Positions 1 through 10,860 of a stretch of DNA of 64,000 nucleotides are shown in pieces. This DNA comes from Bedellia somnulentella (lineage: Eukaryota > Arthropoda > Insecta > Lepidoptera > Bedelliidae): the NCBI GenBank assembly GCA_963576735.1, contig OY755177.1, positions 11,098,001 to 11,162,000 of the forward strand, given 5' to 3'. Positions within the stretch are counted from its first letter, which is position 1. Each line of letters opens with the position of its first letter. The position numbers and the translations under genes are program-made. Below the pieces are notes generated by a model, which saw nothing but the letters and a program-made list of their open reading frames with translations, did no database searches and was not told the DNA's origin.

Positions 1-239
1 ACCCTAATCCACCTACCAGACTAAGTCACACACAAAGCAAGGAAATTAAAAAAATATGGGCAAAGCCGCAGTCATCTCAATCGAGATAACAGCAATCTCG
101 AGTTAGTATAATTGATCTGTACAAAAATTATCAAAATGTATATTTCCTAAATAAAATATACTTTTTTCAAATGCTTCTGCTTTAAAATCACAGTCACAAA
201 TAAATAGGTGAGTGGGGCATGGTGTTTGGAGGCCAAAGG

Positions 240-345
240 TTTTGTGCGGGAGTTGGGAAGACGGCTGAGGAAATCCGGTGCAGACTGCAGACGTCCGCGC
301 CGAGTCGTACCTTGTGCAACGCATATCCCTTGCAATACAGCGGGT
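240..345 (+). pseudogene. Possible frameshifted transposon coding relic
   Basis: A GC-richer island in AT-rich DNA. One plus frame reads RELGRRLRKSGA and, after a one-base shift, another reads SYLVQRISLAIQR. Joined, these resemble peptides I remember from moth retroelement polyproteins, but the match is from memory and the family is not identified. A consensus-like splice donor (ggtaagt) lies at 351-357, so a host exon cannot be excluded. No intact frame links both peptides. Confidence 0.25.
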
Positions 346-430
346 GTGCGGGTAAGTGTTGGTGATAGTCGATAATGATAATAATAAAACACGAGTCCAC
401 AGATGATAATAAATATACTGATAAAATTAA

Positions 431-699
431 CAAATTATGATATAAATGATATTGATATGCGCGTCGTGATTGATAGATGATTTTGGACTGACTAATACGC
501 GTTAACGCGGTTCGACCTAAAACTAACTATTCCTGACAAAGATGTTCGAGTGCATTGCACCGAACAGCGGGGGAATGCTGCAAACATGATGGGTACTTTT
601 GCGTTAGGTGCGATTCGGGTGGATTGACTAAGCTTTTCTTAGCTGTAAGTTTTGAATTCTATCAGTCAATTTTGTATTTGCTTAATTTGCATAAACTGA
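431..699. other. No recognised feature
   Basis: AT-rich sequence with no motif, repeat or coding signal that I recognise. Confidence 0.4.
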
Positions 700-752
700 T
701 ATCGCCTCGTACGACACCCACAGGAGGAAATGGGTTAGTGCTTTTAAAATGG
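700..752 (-). repeat. SINE-A fragment
   Basis: Matches the 5' part of SINE-A in reverse orientation (acacccacaggaggaaatgg). It is followed at once by a SINE-B fragment. See the copy at 45980-46230 for the family description. Confidence 0.6.
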
Positions 753-754
753 CA

Positions 755-815
755 TAGCATAACATAAACGTTCACGCCGTTTATCCCCCAAGGGGTTGGT
801 AGAGGTACCAATATG
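755..815 (-). repeat. SINE-B 3' fragment
   Basis: Carries the SINE-B 3' signature aacgttcacgccg followed by aaggggttggtagaggtac. It is cut off by the MITE that begins at 818. Confidence 0.65.
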
Positions 816-817
816 TT

Positions 818-1172
818 ATGGTTAAAAGAACTTACCTAAGTGAATTTCTACCAAAATTATATGAAATGTTACATCCGAAGAGATTTAGTAAACCATGTAG
901 TCCGATTCAGGATACACTGCATGGTCACACCGTTTCAGAGCGAAAATAACGATTTTTCAACTCATTCCGTTCACCAATCGGTCTCTCGTCCTCCAATCTC
1001 GTTCCTATGTTCGGTTCTTCATTTATTTTAGAGGTATCTTAGCTGTGAATTTGCAACTGAAGGGTTAGATAGGTTCACCTTTCTCTGGGTTAGGGTGGGT
1101 ACTAAATCTCTTCGGATGTAACATTTCATATAATTTTGGTAGAAATTCACTTAGGTGAGTTCTTTTAACCAT
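818..1172. mobile_element. MITE with about 70-bp terminal inverted repeats
   Basis: The left end, starting atggttaaaagaact, is repeated almost perfectly as its reverse complement at the right end, finishing agttcttttaaccat. The inverted match runs about 70 bp (818-890 against 1104-1172). The interior has no transposase. Internal sequence from about 886 to 1025 recurs inverted at 6369-6543, so this is a dispersed non-autonomous DNA transposon family. I see no clear target-site duplication. Confidence 0.75.
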
Positions 1173-1181
1173 AAATTATAT

Positions 1182-1222
1182 TTCAATGTTACATCCTCAA
1201 GATTTAGTAAACCATGTAGATG
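1182..1222. repeat. Terminal fragment related to the 818-1172 MITE
   Basis: The sequence around caatgttacatcctcaag is a diverged version of the neighbouring MITE end. It matches the reverse complement of 6497-6540 closely. Confidence 0.55.
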
Positions 1223-2241
1223 TTTAGAGTTCTGGTTGCAAATGATAACATGTATTTGGTTAAATAAATTATTGCAAACAATAAAATTATTACAATTAAA
1301 GGTATTGGTGAAAGTCCATTTCCCATTAAATTTCAAAGTATTTAAAAACTGTCATTTACTACTAAAACTAGTATAATACCAAAAGTCAAAATACATATTT
1401 TGTTTATCACATATAGGAGGATAAAAAATAAAGCTATACCGAACAGGTCGACTAGCCAGTCTATCTACTTGCTTTCTTAAACTACCAATGGGCATCCCTG
1501 ATCAGTACGCGGCCAAAAAGTGTTTATGTCATTGTAAATGTAAAATGATTAACGAAAATTTCTTTCAAAATAGAAAGATGAATCTTTGTAGCCAAAGTAT
1601 TTGAAAGAAGAATTAAAATACATGTAGCAACTATATCTTGAGATCTATACAAGAAGATAAGAATGCTTTCTTAAATTTATTTTTAAGAATAATATTTATA
1701 AATTACTTATACTCCCGAGATTAAAATACAATTATATTTATATGCTTAGGAATAAGTCCAAACCAAGAGGAAAGGTTTGATTTGAATTTGCGTTCCATGC
1801 ATATAAATCAATATTCATAAGTTAGGTACAAAACTAACACCCATTTATATTTCACAAAAAATCGCCAAACTGTTGTTGGTTGATTAATTTAAGACATAAA
1901 ACTTATTAATGAGTGCACTCTGTATTTGATACACCATACCTATAGAGGTATAATAGTACTTACTATTGCCAACCATATATACATGTATATATATACAATA
2001 TTTTAGACGATTTCAGTAGAAACTGCTTAACTAATTCGACTGGAAAAATGATCAGAACAAGATAGAATTAACAATGCTTTCTTTTTGTTAAACTTTAGGT
2101 AATAGAGATTATTATAATATCTTTAAAGTTTATAAGATTTTCTTAAAGATATTTTCTGACTTAATAAATAAAAAAAAGAGAGAGCCTTTGAATTTGTTAA
2201 GGCCAAAAAAAAAGTCTGTATTTCTACACCTTTATTTAATA
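1223..2241. other. No recognised feature
   Basis: About 1 kb of AT-rich DNA. The short open frames here lack recognisable domains. I see no repeat family member. Confidence 0.4.
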
Positions 2242-3039
2242 CTAGTGTATCGTCCCAGCTTCGCACGGGTAGCGTTGTTTTTTTAAATATCTGTGGTTTC
2301 TATAATATATTAATAAATAAATCATTACGTTATATAGGATGCAACTACTGGCGCTATTTAGTATGTTATATGTAAATGAGTAAAGATTTGGTTTTGGTCA
2401 CGGGCGCGATGTCTTATTTTATGTATAATTTCGGTGTTTGTCAACCGCTTTCTATGATTCTTTTTTTATTGAATAGGTAATAATGTTACCTTTTTTAAAT
2501 TAGGGATGAGTGAGAGGTTTACAAACGTAAGAGTAAACAAATATAATCACAATGGTCCGAACTGCTAAGCTATCAGGAATTACACGGGTTATTGTGAGTC
2601 AACCGTAAAAGATAGACATAAACTGTTGAGGATTTTTTTTTAGATAATTTTGTGAAGATTATTTCCGGTATACATGATTTCTATGTAAATTTAACCATTA
2701 AGGCTGCACACGCGACGGAAGCTTAAAAAATGGAGTAACTTCTCCCGTTTTCCCAAAATTTCCCAAAATTCCCCTTTACTACTCTGCTGGAAAGTATACA
2801 AAAATCTGTGCAGGAGTATGAAGAATAATTGTACCAAGTTTCGTTAAAATCCGTCGAGTAGTTTTTGTTTCCATAAGGAACATACAAACCGACAGACAGA
2901 CAGACAGACAGACAGACAAAAATTTTACTGATTGCATTTTTGGCATCAGTATCGATCCCTAATCACCACCTGATAGTTATTTTGAAAATATATTTCATGT
3001 ACAGAATTGACCTCTCTACAGATTTATTATAAGTATAGA
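2242..3039 (-). mobile_element. Non-autonomous Helitron, copy 1
   Basis: On the minus strand it begins TCTATACTTATAATAAATC and ends CTAG, flanked by A on the left and T on the right, as Helitrons are. Near the 3' end is the moth Helitron signature cccgtgcgaagctggg, here with tgggacgat instead of the copy-2 version. A (GACA)n tract lies at about 2892-2918. There is no Rep/helicase coding sequence, so it depends on a helper. Copy 2 is at 22851-23812 and a truncated copy at 51897-52326. Confidence 0.8.
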
Positions 3040-4340
3040 TATGTCGAATGTTCAAAAAAGGAAACATTGAGAATTGCAGTTTCAAGGTACAAATGGAATG
3101 AAAAAATATTATAAGCATGAAGATCATGTTGCAATCAAGAATATTTCTGTAATAAAATTAAATATAACATATGTATGAATATTATACAATATGTTTTGCT
3201 TTCGATGTAAATAGGTATATTTATGACTCGCCTTGACAGAATATGTGTTTAAAAAAAAAAGATATCTTGGCCTGTATCAGTATTTTCCTTTAATTATACG
3301 AAAATATTGTTCGGTTGCACAAAGCGGCGATCGACAGTCACTATACTGTATACATACAAAACAAACAACGATAGCATGCTCCTGATCGTACTATCCAATC
3401 AAATAAAAGTAAATTATTGACGTAAGAAAGATAAGGGAATTTCATACCTACCCTGCTACATACCCGCGATATGCTTTTGTATAGTAATATTTCTAAAACC
3501 AACTAGATTTAAACCCAATAAAAGGGAACTATCTTCAGTTCGTTTTCCTCGTATAACCATGACAAGACCATAGACATAAAAATAACCGCCCTTGCATGCG
3601 GATCCATAAGCAGTTATAAATACGTTCTGCAAAAGGCGATTCAGATAAAATGTAATGATATAAGTTTAGTGTAAAAACTTCCAAAGACCAACTGCTTTTT
3701 ATATATAATTTTTATATTAGAAAATTCTTTATTAAAATATGTAAAAATATATGAACAAGTAACAAATTCAAATTTGTATGTTGGCAATTGCAAACACGTA
3801 AGTGGTTTTGCGATGGAGAGGTTTCAATTGTGTCAGTTATGCTATTGGAGCCCTGTATTTACTAAATACCAACAGAGACATTCGTAAAGATAAACGGTAA
3901 AGGTAATGGTCTAGAAGGAAAACGATAAAATTTGTCAAGTTTGTGAAAACTGAATTTTTTCGTGTTCTTTACCTTTGGTAAAGGCATACGTAAAATTGCT
4001 AAAAGAAACAAAAATGTAAGATTCCTTTGAATCTATTGTGTTATTCGAGATGATTCCCTTATGATCTCTGAATGAATTTCTCGGTTTAAGAACTAATCTA
4101 CAATCTCAATCACACATATATGAATATTTGTATATAATACATATATTTCATTTACAACACATGAATAAAACGTATCTCGTACGTGGCCCTCAAAAATTAG
4201 TTGACATAATGAATTTTATGAAAAAAAATTCTTACCCCCTTCCACAACGTTATAATTTACAAAGATATGAATGGATCATCAGCATCATCAGCACCTATGT
4301 GCATTGTGACAACACTGAGTGTACCTGTGAGCGTCTAGCA
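3040..4340. other. Mostly unrecognised AT-rich sequence
   Basis: Nothing recognised apart from the possible RTE tail fragment at 3325-3356. Confidence 0.35.
3325..3356 (+). repeat. Possible RTE LINE 3'-end fragment
   Basis: The words gcggcgatcgacagtc and gtatacatac resemble the last 60 bp of the RTE element at 43209-44093. Very short, so weakly supported. Confidence 0.3.
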
Positions 4341-4372
4341 GGTGGCGGCCGGCGGCGGTGGCGGCGGCGGCA
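4341..4372 (+). repeat. (GGC)n-rich tract
   Basis: A GGC/GGT-rich tract in otherwise AT-rich DNA, followed to about 4460 by moderately GC-rich sequence. It could translate as poly-Arg or poly-Gly, but no gene model supports coding. Confidence 0.7.
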
Positions 4373-4479
4373 GTGACGTGACATGTCCATCACGGTCTTC
4401 ATCACGGCAGGTACAAGCACAACCGTGGCGAACGGGGACAGTTGCGGCGGCGGTCTTGCAATGCCATGTGGGCATCATA

Positions 4480-4942
4480 ATTAGACAGCAAGATAGTCCG
4501 TCGTTTTTCGTATGTGGGTAATAATGAAAACTATTTTAATTTTCATATGTGAGTAATAATGAAAAACATTATTACCATGTGATTATTCAAAATAATGATG
4601 TTGATTTATCCATAACAAGGTTATTGGATATGAAACTAAGAGCCAAAAGGCAATCAAAGCTGATATTGTGTTTGTGATTTTTCCAAACTATTATTACGGC
4701 AAAGTCAGCACCTCAAGTGAAATTCACTGAGTAGATTATCAGGTACCTGTCGATATACTTACCATCATACTGTTTCATGTTAATCCTGCTGGGATATATA
4801 ACCCCAATGTTCAGAGAACTCGTCAGTGATGGGAACTATGGTCGTCTCGACCTTTAGGTTGTTCTTGCTTGGGTATGTCATTCGTACTGGTTCGTATGAC
4901 ACATTATTTTCCGACAACTCAACGTTTTTATAGTAAAAACTT
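4480..4942. other. No recognised feature
   Basis: AT-rich; no coding or repeat signal recognised. Confidence 0.35.
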
Positions 4943-5697
4943 ACGGTCGGTGCACACCGTATTATTTAATATACATGTAGTAACTATTTACTGATTGATG
5001 ATAATGCTGAAATGAATAAAGCTACTTTCTGGGAAGTAACTCGTACAACCACTTTAGGAAAGCGCATGCCAATTGATCTTCTGGATAATAACTCGTATTA
5101 CCTCTTTAAGAAGATTAAAAAGTTGTCGATGTATAATATTATTCATTATGATAACGTACGGTAGGTGCACACCGTATTATTTGATATACATGAAGTAACT
5201 ATGTTCTGAATGACGATTATGCTGAAATGAATAAAGCTACTTTCTGGGAAGTATCTCGTACAACCACTTTAGGAAGGCGCATGCCAATTGATCTTCTGGA
5301 TAACAACTCGTATTACCTCTTTAGGAAGATTAAAAAGTTGTCGATGTTTAATGTTATTCATTGTAATAACGTACGGTTGGTGCACAACGTATTATTTGAT
5401 ATACATTTAGTAACTACGTACTGAATGACAATAATGCTGAAATGAATAAAGCTACTTTCTGGTAAGTATCTCGTACAACCACTTTAGGAAAGCGCATGCC
5501 AATTGATCTTCTGGATAACAACTCGTATTACCTCTTTAAGAAGATTAAAAAGTTGTCGATGTATAATGTTATTCATTATGACAACGTACGGTAGGTGCAC
5601 ATTGTATTATTTAATATACATGTAGTAACTATGTACTGATTGATGATAATGCTGAAATGAATAAAGCTACTTTCTGGGAAGTAGGTATCTCGTACAG
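4943..5697 (+). repeat. Tandem array of a 215-bp satellite monomer
   Basis: The word acggt(c/a/t)ggtgcaca marks monomer starts at 4943, 5158, 5373 and 5588, an exact 215-bp spacing. This gives three full monomers and about half of a fourth, ending near 5697. Each contains aatgaataaagctactttct, a block starting cgcatgccaattgatcttc, and the run agaagattaaaaagttgtcg. Monomers differ by a few substitutions. Open frames inside the array are by-products of the repeat. Confidence 0.9.
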
Positions 5698-5766
5698 AAG
5701 AAAAGTATTTTTTAAAAAAAAAAACCTTTTGGTATAACGCCTTATCACGTTTTGAAATTTTAGTAG

Positions 5767-6105
5767 TTGGTTATACATATTAATCATGTCACCTTTTGGG
5801 GGATATCTTGTAAAACCAGTTCAAGAAAATACATTATGACAATCGATGTTCTGGTTAATATTCCTTATTATCTCTTTAAGAAAATTTTAATATTGAACAT
5901 CTTTACTGTTTTTATGATTCATGACACTTTCTACGCTGTATCGCATAGTTAAAACCACTTTAGATATACATTACCTCAATCTTCTGGGTAATATTACATT
6001 ACTTATTATCACTTTAATAAGACTAAAAAGTGGGTCATTGATAAAGTTAATTAGAATTATGTCACTTTCTGCGCAGTATCGCACCATCACTTAAAAAAGT
6101 GGATT
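5767..6105 (+). repeat. Degenerate satellite-like copies
   Basis: The monomer core (cactttctgggaagtat... accactttaggaa) returns three times in decayed form, near 5789, 5931 and 6061. Between the first two lies a cognate of the cttctggataat... ttacctctttaag block. This looks like the eroded edge of the 215-bp array. Confidence 0.55.
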
Positions 6106-6368
6106 GAAGAAAAAACTGTATAATAAGTATAATAACTCATTAAGGGGCTTAAGAACATAAAATGATTATATTACTCACCGCCATTTTTGCCGCCAACTAT
6201 CAAAAATGAATTTACATATATAGTATTTCGGAGGTAGGTCCTTGTCAATTCATATATTTACTTGAACAGTCATTATACACTGGCATTTTCTAGCTGAAAA
6301 GCTGAAAATATATGATTGTAACAATTTCTATTTTACGGAGACGAGACGTGTTTCCAATGCAGCACACC
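6106..6368. other. No recognised feature
   Basis: Nothing recognised in this spacer. Confidence 0.35.
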
Positions 6369-6543
6369 TAAAAAGAATGAAGAACCGAACATAGGAACGA
6401 GATTGGAGGACGAGAGACCGATTGGTGAACGAAATAAGTTGAAAAATCGTTATTTTCGCTCTGAAACGGTGTGACCATGCAGTGTATCCTGAATCGGACT
6501 ACATGGTTTACTAAATCTTGAGGATGTAACATTGAAATATAAT
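6369..6543 (-). repeat. Second copy of the 818-1172 repeat interior
   Basis: Reverse complement of the segment 870-1025, with the same order of words (ggtttactaaatc, cagtgtatcctgaatcgg, gaacgagattgg). It lacks the long TIR seen in the first copy. Confidence 0.75.
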
Positions 6544-6654
6544 TCTTAACAAACAAGTGACAAAGTGTATTGTCCAAAGTCCAAAGTATTAAAATGACAC
6601 TTAGCATATTAGGAATAAGTATGAAGATTAAATATTATTCTACCTGGGTGTTCG

Positions 6655-6843
6655 TGGCGACTAAGGGTTTTGGGTCTTTTACATTAGTTTTTGGCCGATG
6701 CGGTTCGATGCGGCGATGCGGTGTACTAGAGTATACGTCGACACATTTCACTCAAGTTCAAAAAGTGGCTGAGGAATTTCTTATTCTAAAGATCTGTCTA
6801 CCCCTTCTTGAGTTCTATAGTCGTTAGTATATGTATGTTTACA
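6655..6843 (+). repeat. SINE-A copy, interrupted
   Basis: SINE-A words (gcgactaagggttttggg, aaaagtggctgaggaattt, tagtatatgtatg) flank a foreign insert. The insert contains one arm of a 26-bp inverted repeat (6721-6746). Confidence 0.65.
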
Positions 6844-6892
6844 TGTGTTAATAATTACACTGTACAATGTGTCGACGTATACTCTAGTACAC
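6721..6892. repeat. Perfect 26-bp inverted repeat
   Basis: The arm 6721-6746 (begins gtgtactagagtatacg) is exactly complementary to 6867-6892 (ends tatactctagtacac). The loop is 120 bp and contains the 3' half of a SINE-A. A GATGCGG/CGCAGCATCGCAG echo lies outside the arms. Confidence 0.85.
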
Positions 6893-7329
6893 TCGCAGCA
6901 TCGCAGTACCTCAGTTTTCAACTTGTAAAGTAATAAATACATAATGCTCAGCGGGTGTATTAGCCAGTATATTTTCGATTTGGTGGTGGTTGGTGGTTAC
7001 TTGAGGACACTTGACTTACAAACATTAAGAAAATTGTGTTCTAAAAACGAAGCAATGTAAAATTCAGCGTGTAATCTAGCGCTTTTAGGTTGCCCTATTA
7101 TGTAACGGTTTTTATTTGTCTGCCTAGCTTCAGTACTGTCCTGTCCCAACTTCGGACGAGTTTGGAAGTTTCTTATGACAAGTAAACTATGAGTGTCCTA
7201 CTAAATAGCGTTAGGATGAAAAAAAAACGTCGAAAAATTGTGCAGAATGGGGTTGGTATGTTACTTGAAGATTAAATCACTGTTCATGTATACTGTTCTG
7301 TAAAATTGTACATTGTGCTTTTCTATAGG

Positions 7330-7623
7330 TTCGTGCAATGGTCGCCAAAGTGTACCATTTTGGCGACCATTTTACGAGATGAATATGCGTTTATGCTTAA
7401 TAATAACCAAGATAACTGTGACTTTTTGCCTTTACGCAATATTCGACAGCGGGCCGCCGAGGCAACTGGAGTAAGCTTAGGGACTGTTGCGCGAGTTTTA
7501 AAAGAAGAAAGATTATCTACATTGTCTACTACTACTACTACTAATACTGAAGCTTTTACAAATACAACTGCAACCCCCGCAAAAGAAATTAAATTGGAAC
7601 AATTAAGCGATGAAGAAACATAA
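7330..7623 (+). CDS. Putative terminal exon with helix-turn-helix-like segment
   Basis: The open frame follows a good 3' splice site (ttttctatag ending at 7328), ends in TAA at 7621-7623, and has AATAAA at 7651-7656. It therefore looks like a last coding exon of about 97 codons. The central peptide IRQRAAEATGVSLGTVARV has the spacing of a helix-turn-helix. It recalls N-terminal DNA-binding segments of transposase-derived insect proteins, an inference from pattern only. The C-terminus has a Thr-rich stretch encoded by an ACT repeat and ends EQLSDEET. No upstream exon is recognised. The duplicate at 16402 is frameshifted. The gene could be host or transposon derived, or dead. Confidence 0.35.
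   Translation, partial: FVQWSPKCTILATILRDEYAFMLNNNQDNCDFLPLRNIRQRAAEATGVSLGTVARVLKEERLSTLSTTTTTNTEAFTNTTATPAKEIKLEQLSDEET
7338..7370 (+). other. Perfect 12-bp-stem hairpin after splice acceptor
   Basis: The arm atggtcgccaaa pairs exactly with tttggcgaccat across a 9-nt loop. The right duplication unit keeps the stem unchanged (16408-16440) while the loop has two substitutions. Confidence 0.8.
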
Positions 7624-7659
7624 AATGGTTAATAGAATGTAAACTAATTTAATAAAAAA

Positions 7660-8067
7660 ATATAAAAATATACTTTGTTTAGCTGTCACTACAACCCTGC
7701 ACGCAGACATGCAAATTGTTAAGCGTGTTTATATACTAGTTAACTACAATTTCGAGTCGCCAAAACACACCTGACAACTACACTACAAATAACACCTGAA
7801 TCTACCCGAGACCATGATGAAATGTGAACGACTGAAATGTTTTCGAAACGTCGGGCTTTAAAAAACCATGTAATAACAGGCGATTAAATATCCGAAAGTC
7901 AATAGTTGTTTTAATTGTAATATGTAATCGTGAAAGTCTTAGAAAATACTAAGCTTTCATGTGGTCCGAACATCTTGAAAATATGTGAAATAAGCAACGA
8001 AAAATCAAAATTTTATTAAAGTTAGGTTAAAAAATGGCATTGGTTTCTTATACATAAATTTGTACAT
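7660..8067. other. Duplicated sequence without recognised gene
   Basis: Contains the words gaacgactgaaatgttttcg and aaacgtcgggctttaaa. No open frame. Present in both duplication units. Confidence 0.35.
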
Positions 8068-8238
8068 ACATACATAAACAGATTGCGGTAAAGATTTAAA
8101 ACTAAGGGATGGCTAGACGGGTCTCCAGCCACATCGCTCGACAATCACTTAAAAAGCACAAATACCTTTAGTCGCCTTTTACGATAACTGCAGGATAAAT
8201 GGGTTAGTGCTATCTATGCTGACACTAAGCAGCAAACA
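8068..8238 (-). repeat. SINE-A copy (left unit)
   Basis: Tail acatacatacataaac at 8067, body tctccagccacatcgctcg, and a 5' end reading tgctgacactaagcagc. Its counterpart in the right unit is split by a MITE at 17262-17434, so this is the empty site. Confidence 0.75.
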
Positions 8239-9443
8239 TTTCTTGTATAGGTTCAAATAATCATAACTTTATTAATTTACTCAATGCATTAAGTTAGAAT
8301 TCAGAAGGAAAGATGACAACAGTACTTTTACTTTGTAAGCTAGGTAAGTAGTTTGCTAATAGTATGGCTCATAAGCATTTGAAAACTTTACCGCCACAGC
8401 GTCGTATAACCCGCGGGATAACATGTTGGTGCTTTTCTCAACCGTCACTTTACATCGTTATTTTCAGGAGGACTAGCAAGAGCGTTATTTTATACGTTAC
8501 TTTGTAAGTGCGAAAGAATTGTCTGTTATATACCACACGATATTTAGTTTAAGGTCGCTCGCGCGAGCTTTTATTATCCCAAAAAAAGAGAACAACAAAA
8601 AATCATCCACATTTTTGGATAATAATCAGTTTAATGAAAAGTGGAGGACAAAGCTGTTTCTAAACAATAATATATTTATGCAATTTGTATATCTTTTGAT
8701 AAGGCAAGTTTGTTTATTTGCCTTAATTTAAAGTTACTCAAAATTAAATTTTATTAAACTAGTTTAACTAGCTTTCGTTATTAGTATGCTGTATGAGGCT
8801 ATGAGTAAACCTTCAAACCCAACTAAGAACGTTCATTAAGTTGTTGAAGCGACAAACTTAATACTATAGTTGTAGTTAGGCGGTACCATATTCACGCTGA
8901 AAACTCGGTCTGAACAAACTTTCACCTCAACTGATTGTGAATTGCTTGTGTGGAAAACTTGGTATTTTCACTATGCGGGTGTATTCCATACGCTCGCTTT
9001 AGTGCAAACTTTTCAGTTTGTTAATATGACTAAACTACGTATATGAAGGCTATTTAGACATAAGTATGTTTGTATGATTCTGTTAGAGAATATTCCAATA
9101 TGTAGGGTTTTGTGCTTGGTAAGTGATTTTTAAGGCGGTGCGGCATGAGACCCATAACAGACCATCCTTTATTTTACAACAGTAACCCCGCTCAACTTTC
9201 AACCCACTTTTAGCCCACGTCTGTCTGCGTCAGAGACGGCGCTTTAATCCTATAAAACTCTGGCTTATTTTTGATAACAAAACTAAGTTTTTTAAGTTGA
9301 TCGATACGTAGCTGATGCGTCAGTCACATCACCAACTAACGCTTACAAAGCCCCGTTCCCTTAGTCGTTACGTCTGCCATCCGCAATGATATGTGGCCTT
9401 TACTATTCTCAGCCAATAGTATGATAAATAAACTAAAACTCAA
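8239..9443. other. Duplicated unique-looking sequence
   Basis: No recognised gene or repeat. The site near 9337 (caccaactaacgc) is the empty site for the second right-unit MITE. Confidence 0.4.
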
Positions 9444-9873
9444 ACGTTCACGCCGTATATCTCCGAAGGGGTTGGCAGAGGTATTAATACTTCTGAGCAT
9501 CTCGTGACATTGTCACCTGTTGTTCAGAGCAGGACAGGCCTATTGCTGTTTTGTACGAATACACTGTCACATGAAAATGTACTAGCGATGTGGGTTTCCT
9601 ATCGTTGTTTTCCCTCAACGTTAACAATCATGATAAATTAACCACTTATACGACTTTAGAAAAATAAAAGAAAGAAAAGAAAAGAACATGTTTATTCGCA
9701 GCTGGAAAAAAACAACAACTTAGAACTAGGTTACAAACATTAGAACAGAAAAGTCACACAAAAAAAACCAAGTTAATTCGACAAATTAAGACAAATTGGT
9801 GTAGGCCCGACCCGGAATTTGAACCTTCATCGTGTGCACGATAAGCGGTGGTCTACCAACTGAGCTATCACGG
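9444..9873 (-). repeat. SINE-B with internal insert (left unit)
   Basis: The 3' end aacgttcacgccg lies at the left. The tRNA-like head lies at the right with reverse-complement B box (ggaatttgaacc) and A box (ccaactgagctatcacgg). An insert of about 125 bp near 9662-9792, with cagctggaaaaaaac and tagaactaggttac, splits the element. The right unit has the same insert, so it predates the duplication. Confidence 0.8.
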
Positions 9874-10570
9874 TTGTAGTGATAAATAAAGATAAAGCTA
9901 AATCTAAAGTGCATGTACTGTGCAACTTCATATATTGTAAAGCAGCTATAGAACCCCAGGCACTAGGACTCCTATTCAATTTGAAAACGCGAATTGCACA
10001 TTAATAAAATTTTTAGCTTGTGCTCGTTAAACTGAGATTTCAAATAACATTTTACTACACTGTATTAATAAAGTAATGTTTAATCGGTGTTACATGGCTT
10101 TTAGGGTTCTATAGTGTAGTAGTCTATCTGCCTAAGTATATTCGTCTGCGACAGTTGCTACATAGTACCGAATGGCATTAGTTCGAAGTACGCTGGTCTG
10201 AAAGTAATAAAATCGAAAACACCCAGTTTAAAAACGGTTGTCGCTAATCGGTTGAGGGTTATCTTGCATTTTACATACTGTTTTTTTTTGCATTAAACTC
10301 CCTTAAAATAAGTTCAGTAACAAGAAACACCTATTTACCTATTTATAATTACGCTAAAATAAATAAAACCGGAAGCTGCAAATGTTAGAAAATACTTTAC
10401 TTACTATTAAGTTTTATTCCCGAACAAAATTAGTTTATACCAACAAGTTGTTTTGATATTTTGGCTGGGCGAACTGGTTGGAGACTCTTAAATCATAACC
10501 AACCAAACGTTGTTTTACAAAAATGCCACTCAATTATTAAAATTGCTGAGTAATTTCAAATTAAACTTGA
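9874..10570. other. No recognised feature
   Basis: Duplicated sequence with no gene signal. Confidence 0.35.
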
Positions 10571-10860
10571 TAGCTGAATGGATAAGAACTCCCGTCCGTC
10601 ATGCAGGCAGACGTGGGTTCAAACCCCGGGTCGGGCCTACACCAATGTGTCTTTTCTAAAGATATGTGTGAGGTTTATTTATGATGGTTTTTAACGGTGA
10701 GGGAAAACATCGTGAAGAACCCCACATGGCTGGGTTGTAATTAGTCATGTGCCAGTGTATTTAGGCCTGCCTCCTAACACGAGAGTACACTGTCTAACAA
10801 AATGTGGGAACCAGGTAATAACCTCACTTGATGTTCTCACAGAGAACCATGTTGTAGGAT
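10571..10860 (+). repeat. SINE-B copy (left unit)
   Basis: A-box-like tagctgaatggataagaa and B-box-like gtgggttcaaaccccggg head the element. The SINE-B body follows (ggcctacaccaatgtgtc, ggtgagggaaaacatcgtg) to about 10860, where the usual 3' tail is missing. Confidence 0.75.

Noticed and set aside
2880..2920. CRISPR-like direct repeats
   Set aside because: A 4-bp microsatellite without spacers; the sequence is eukaryotic.
5227..5424. 65-codon ORF MNKATFWEVSRTTT...
   Set aside because: Lies wholly in the 215-bp satellite; equivalent frames in neighbouring monomers are broken.
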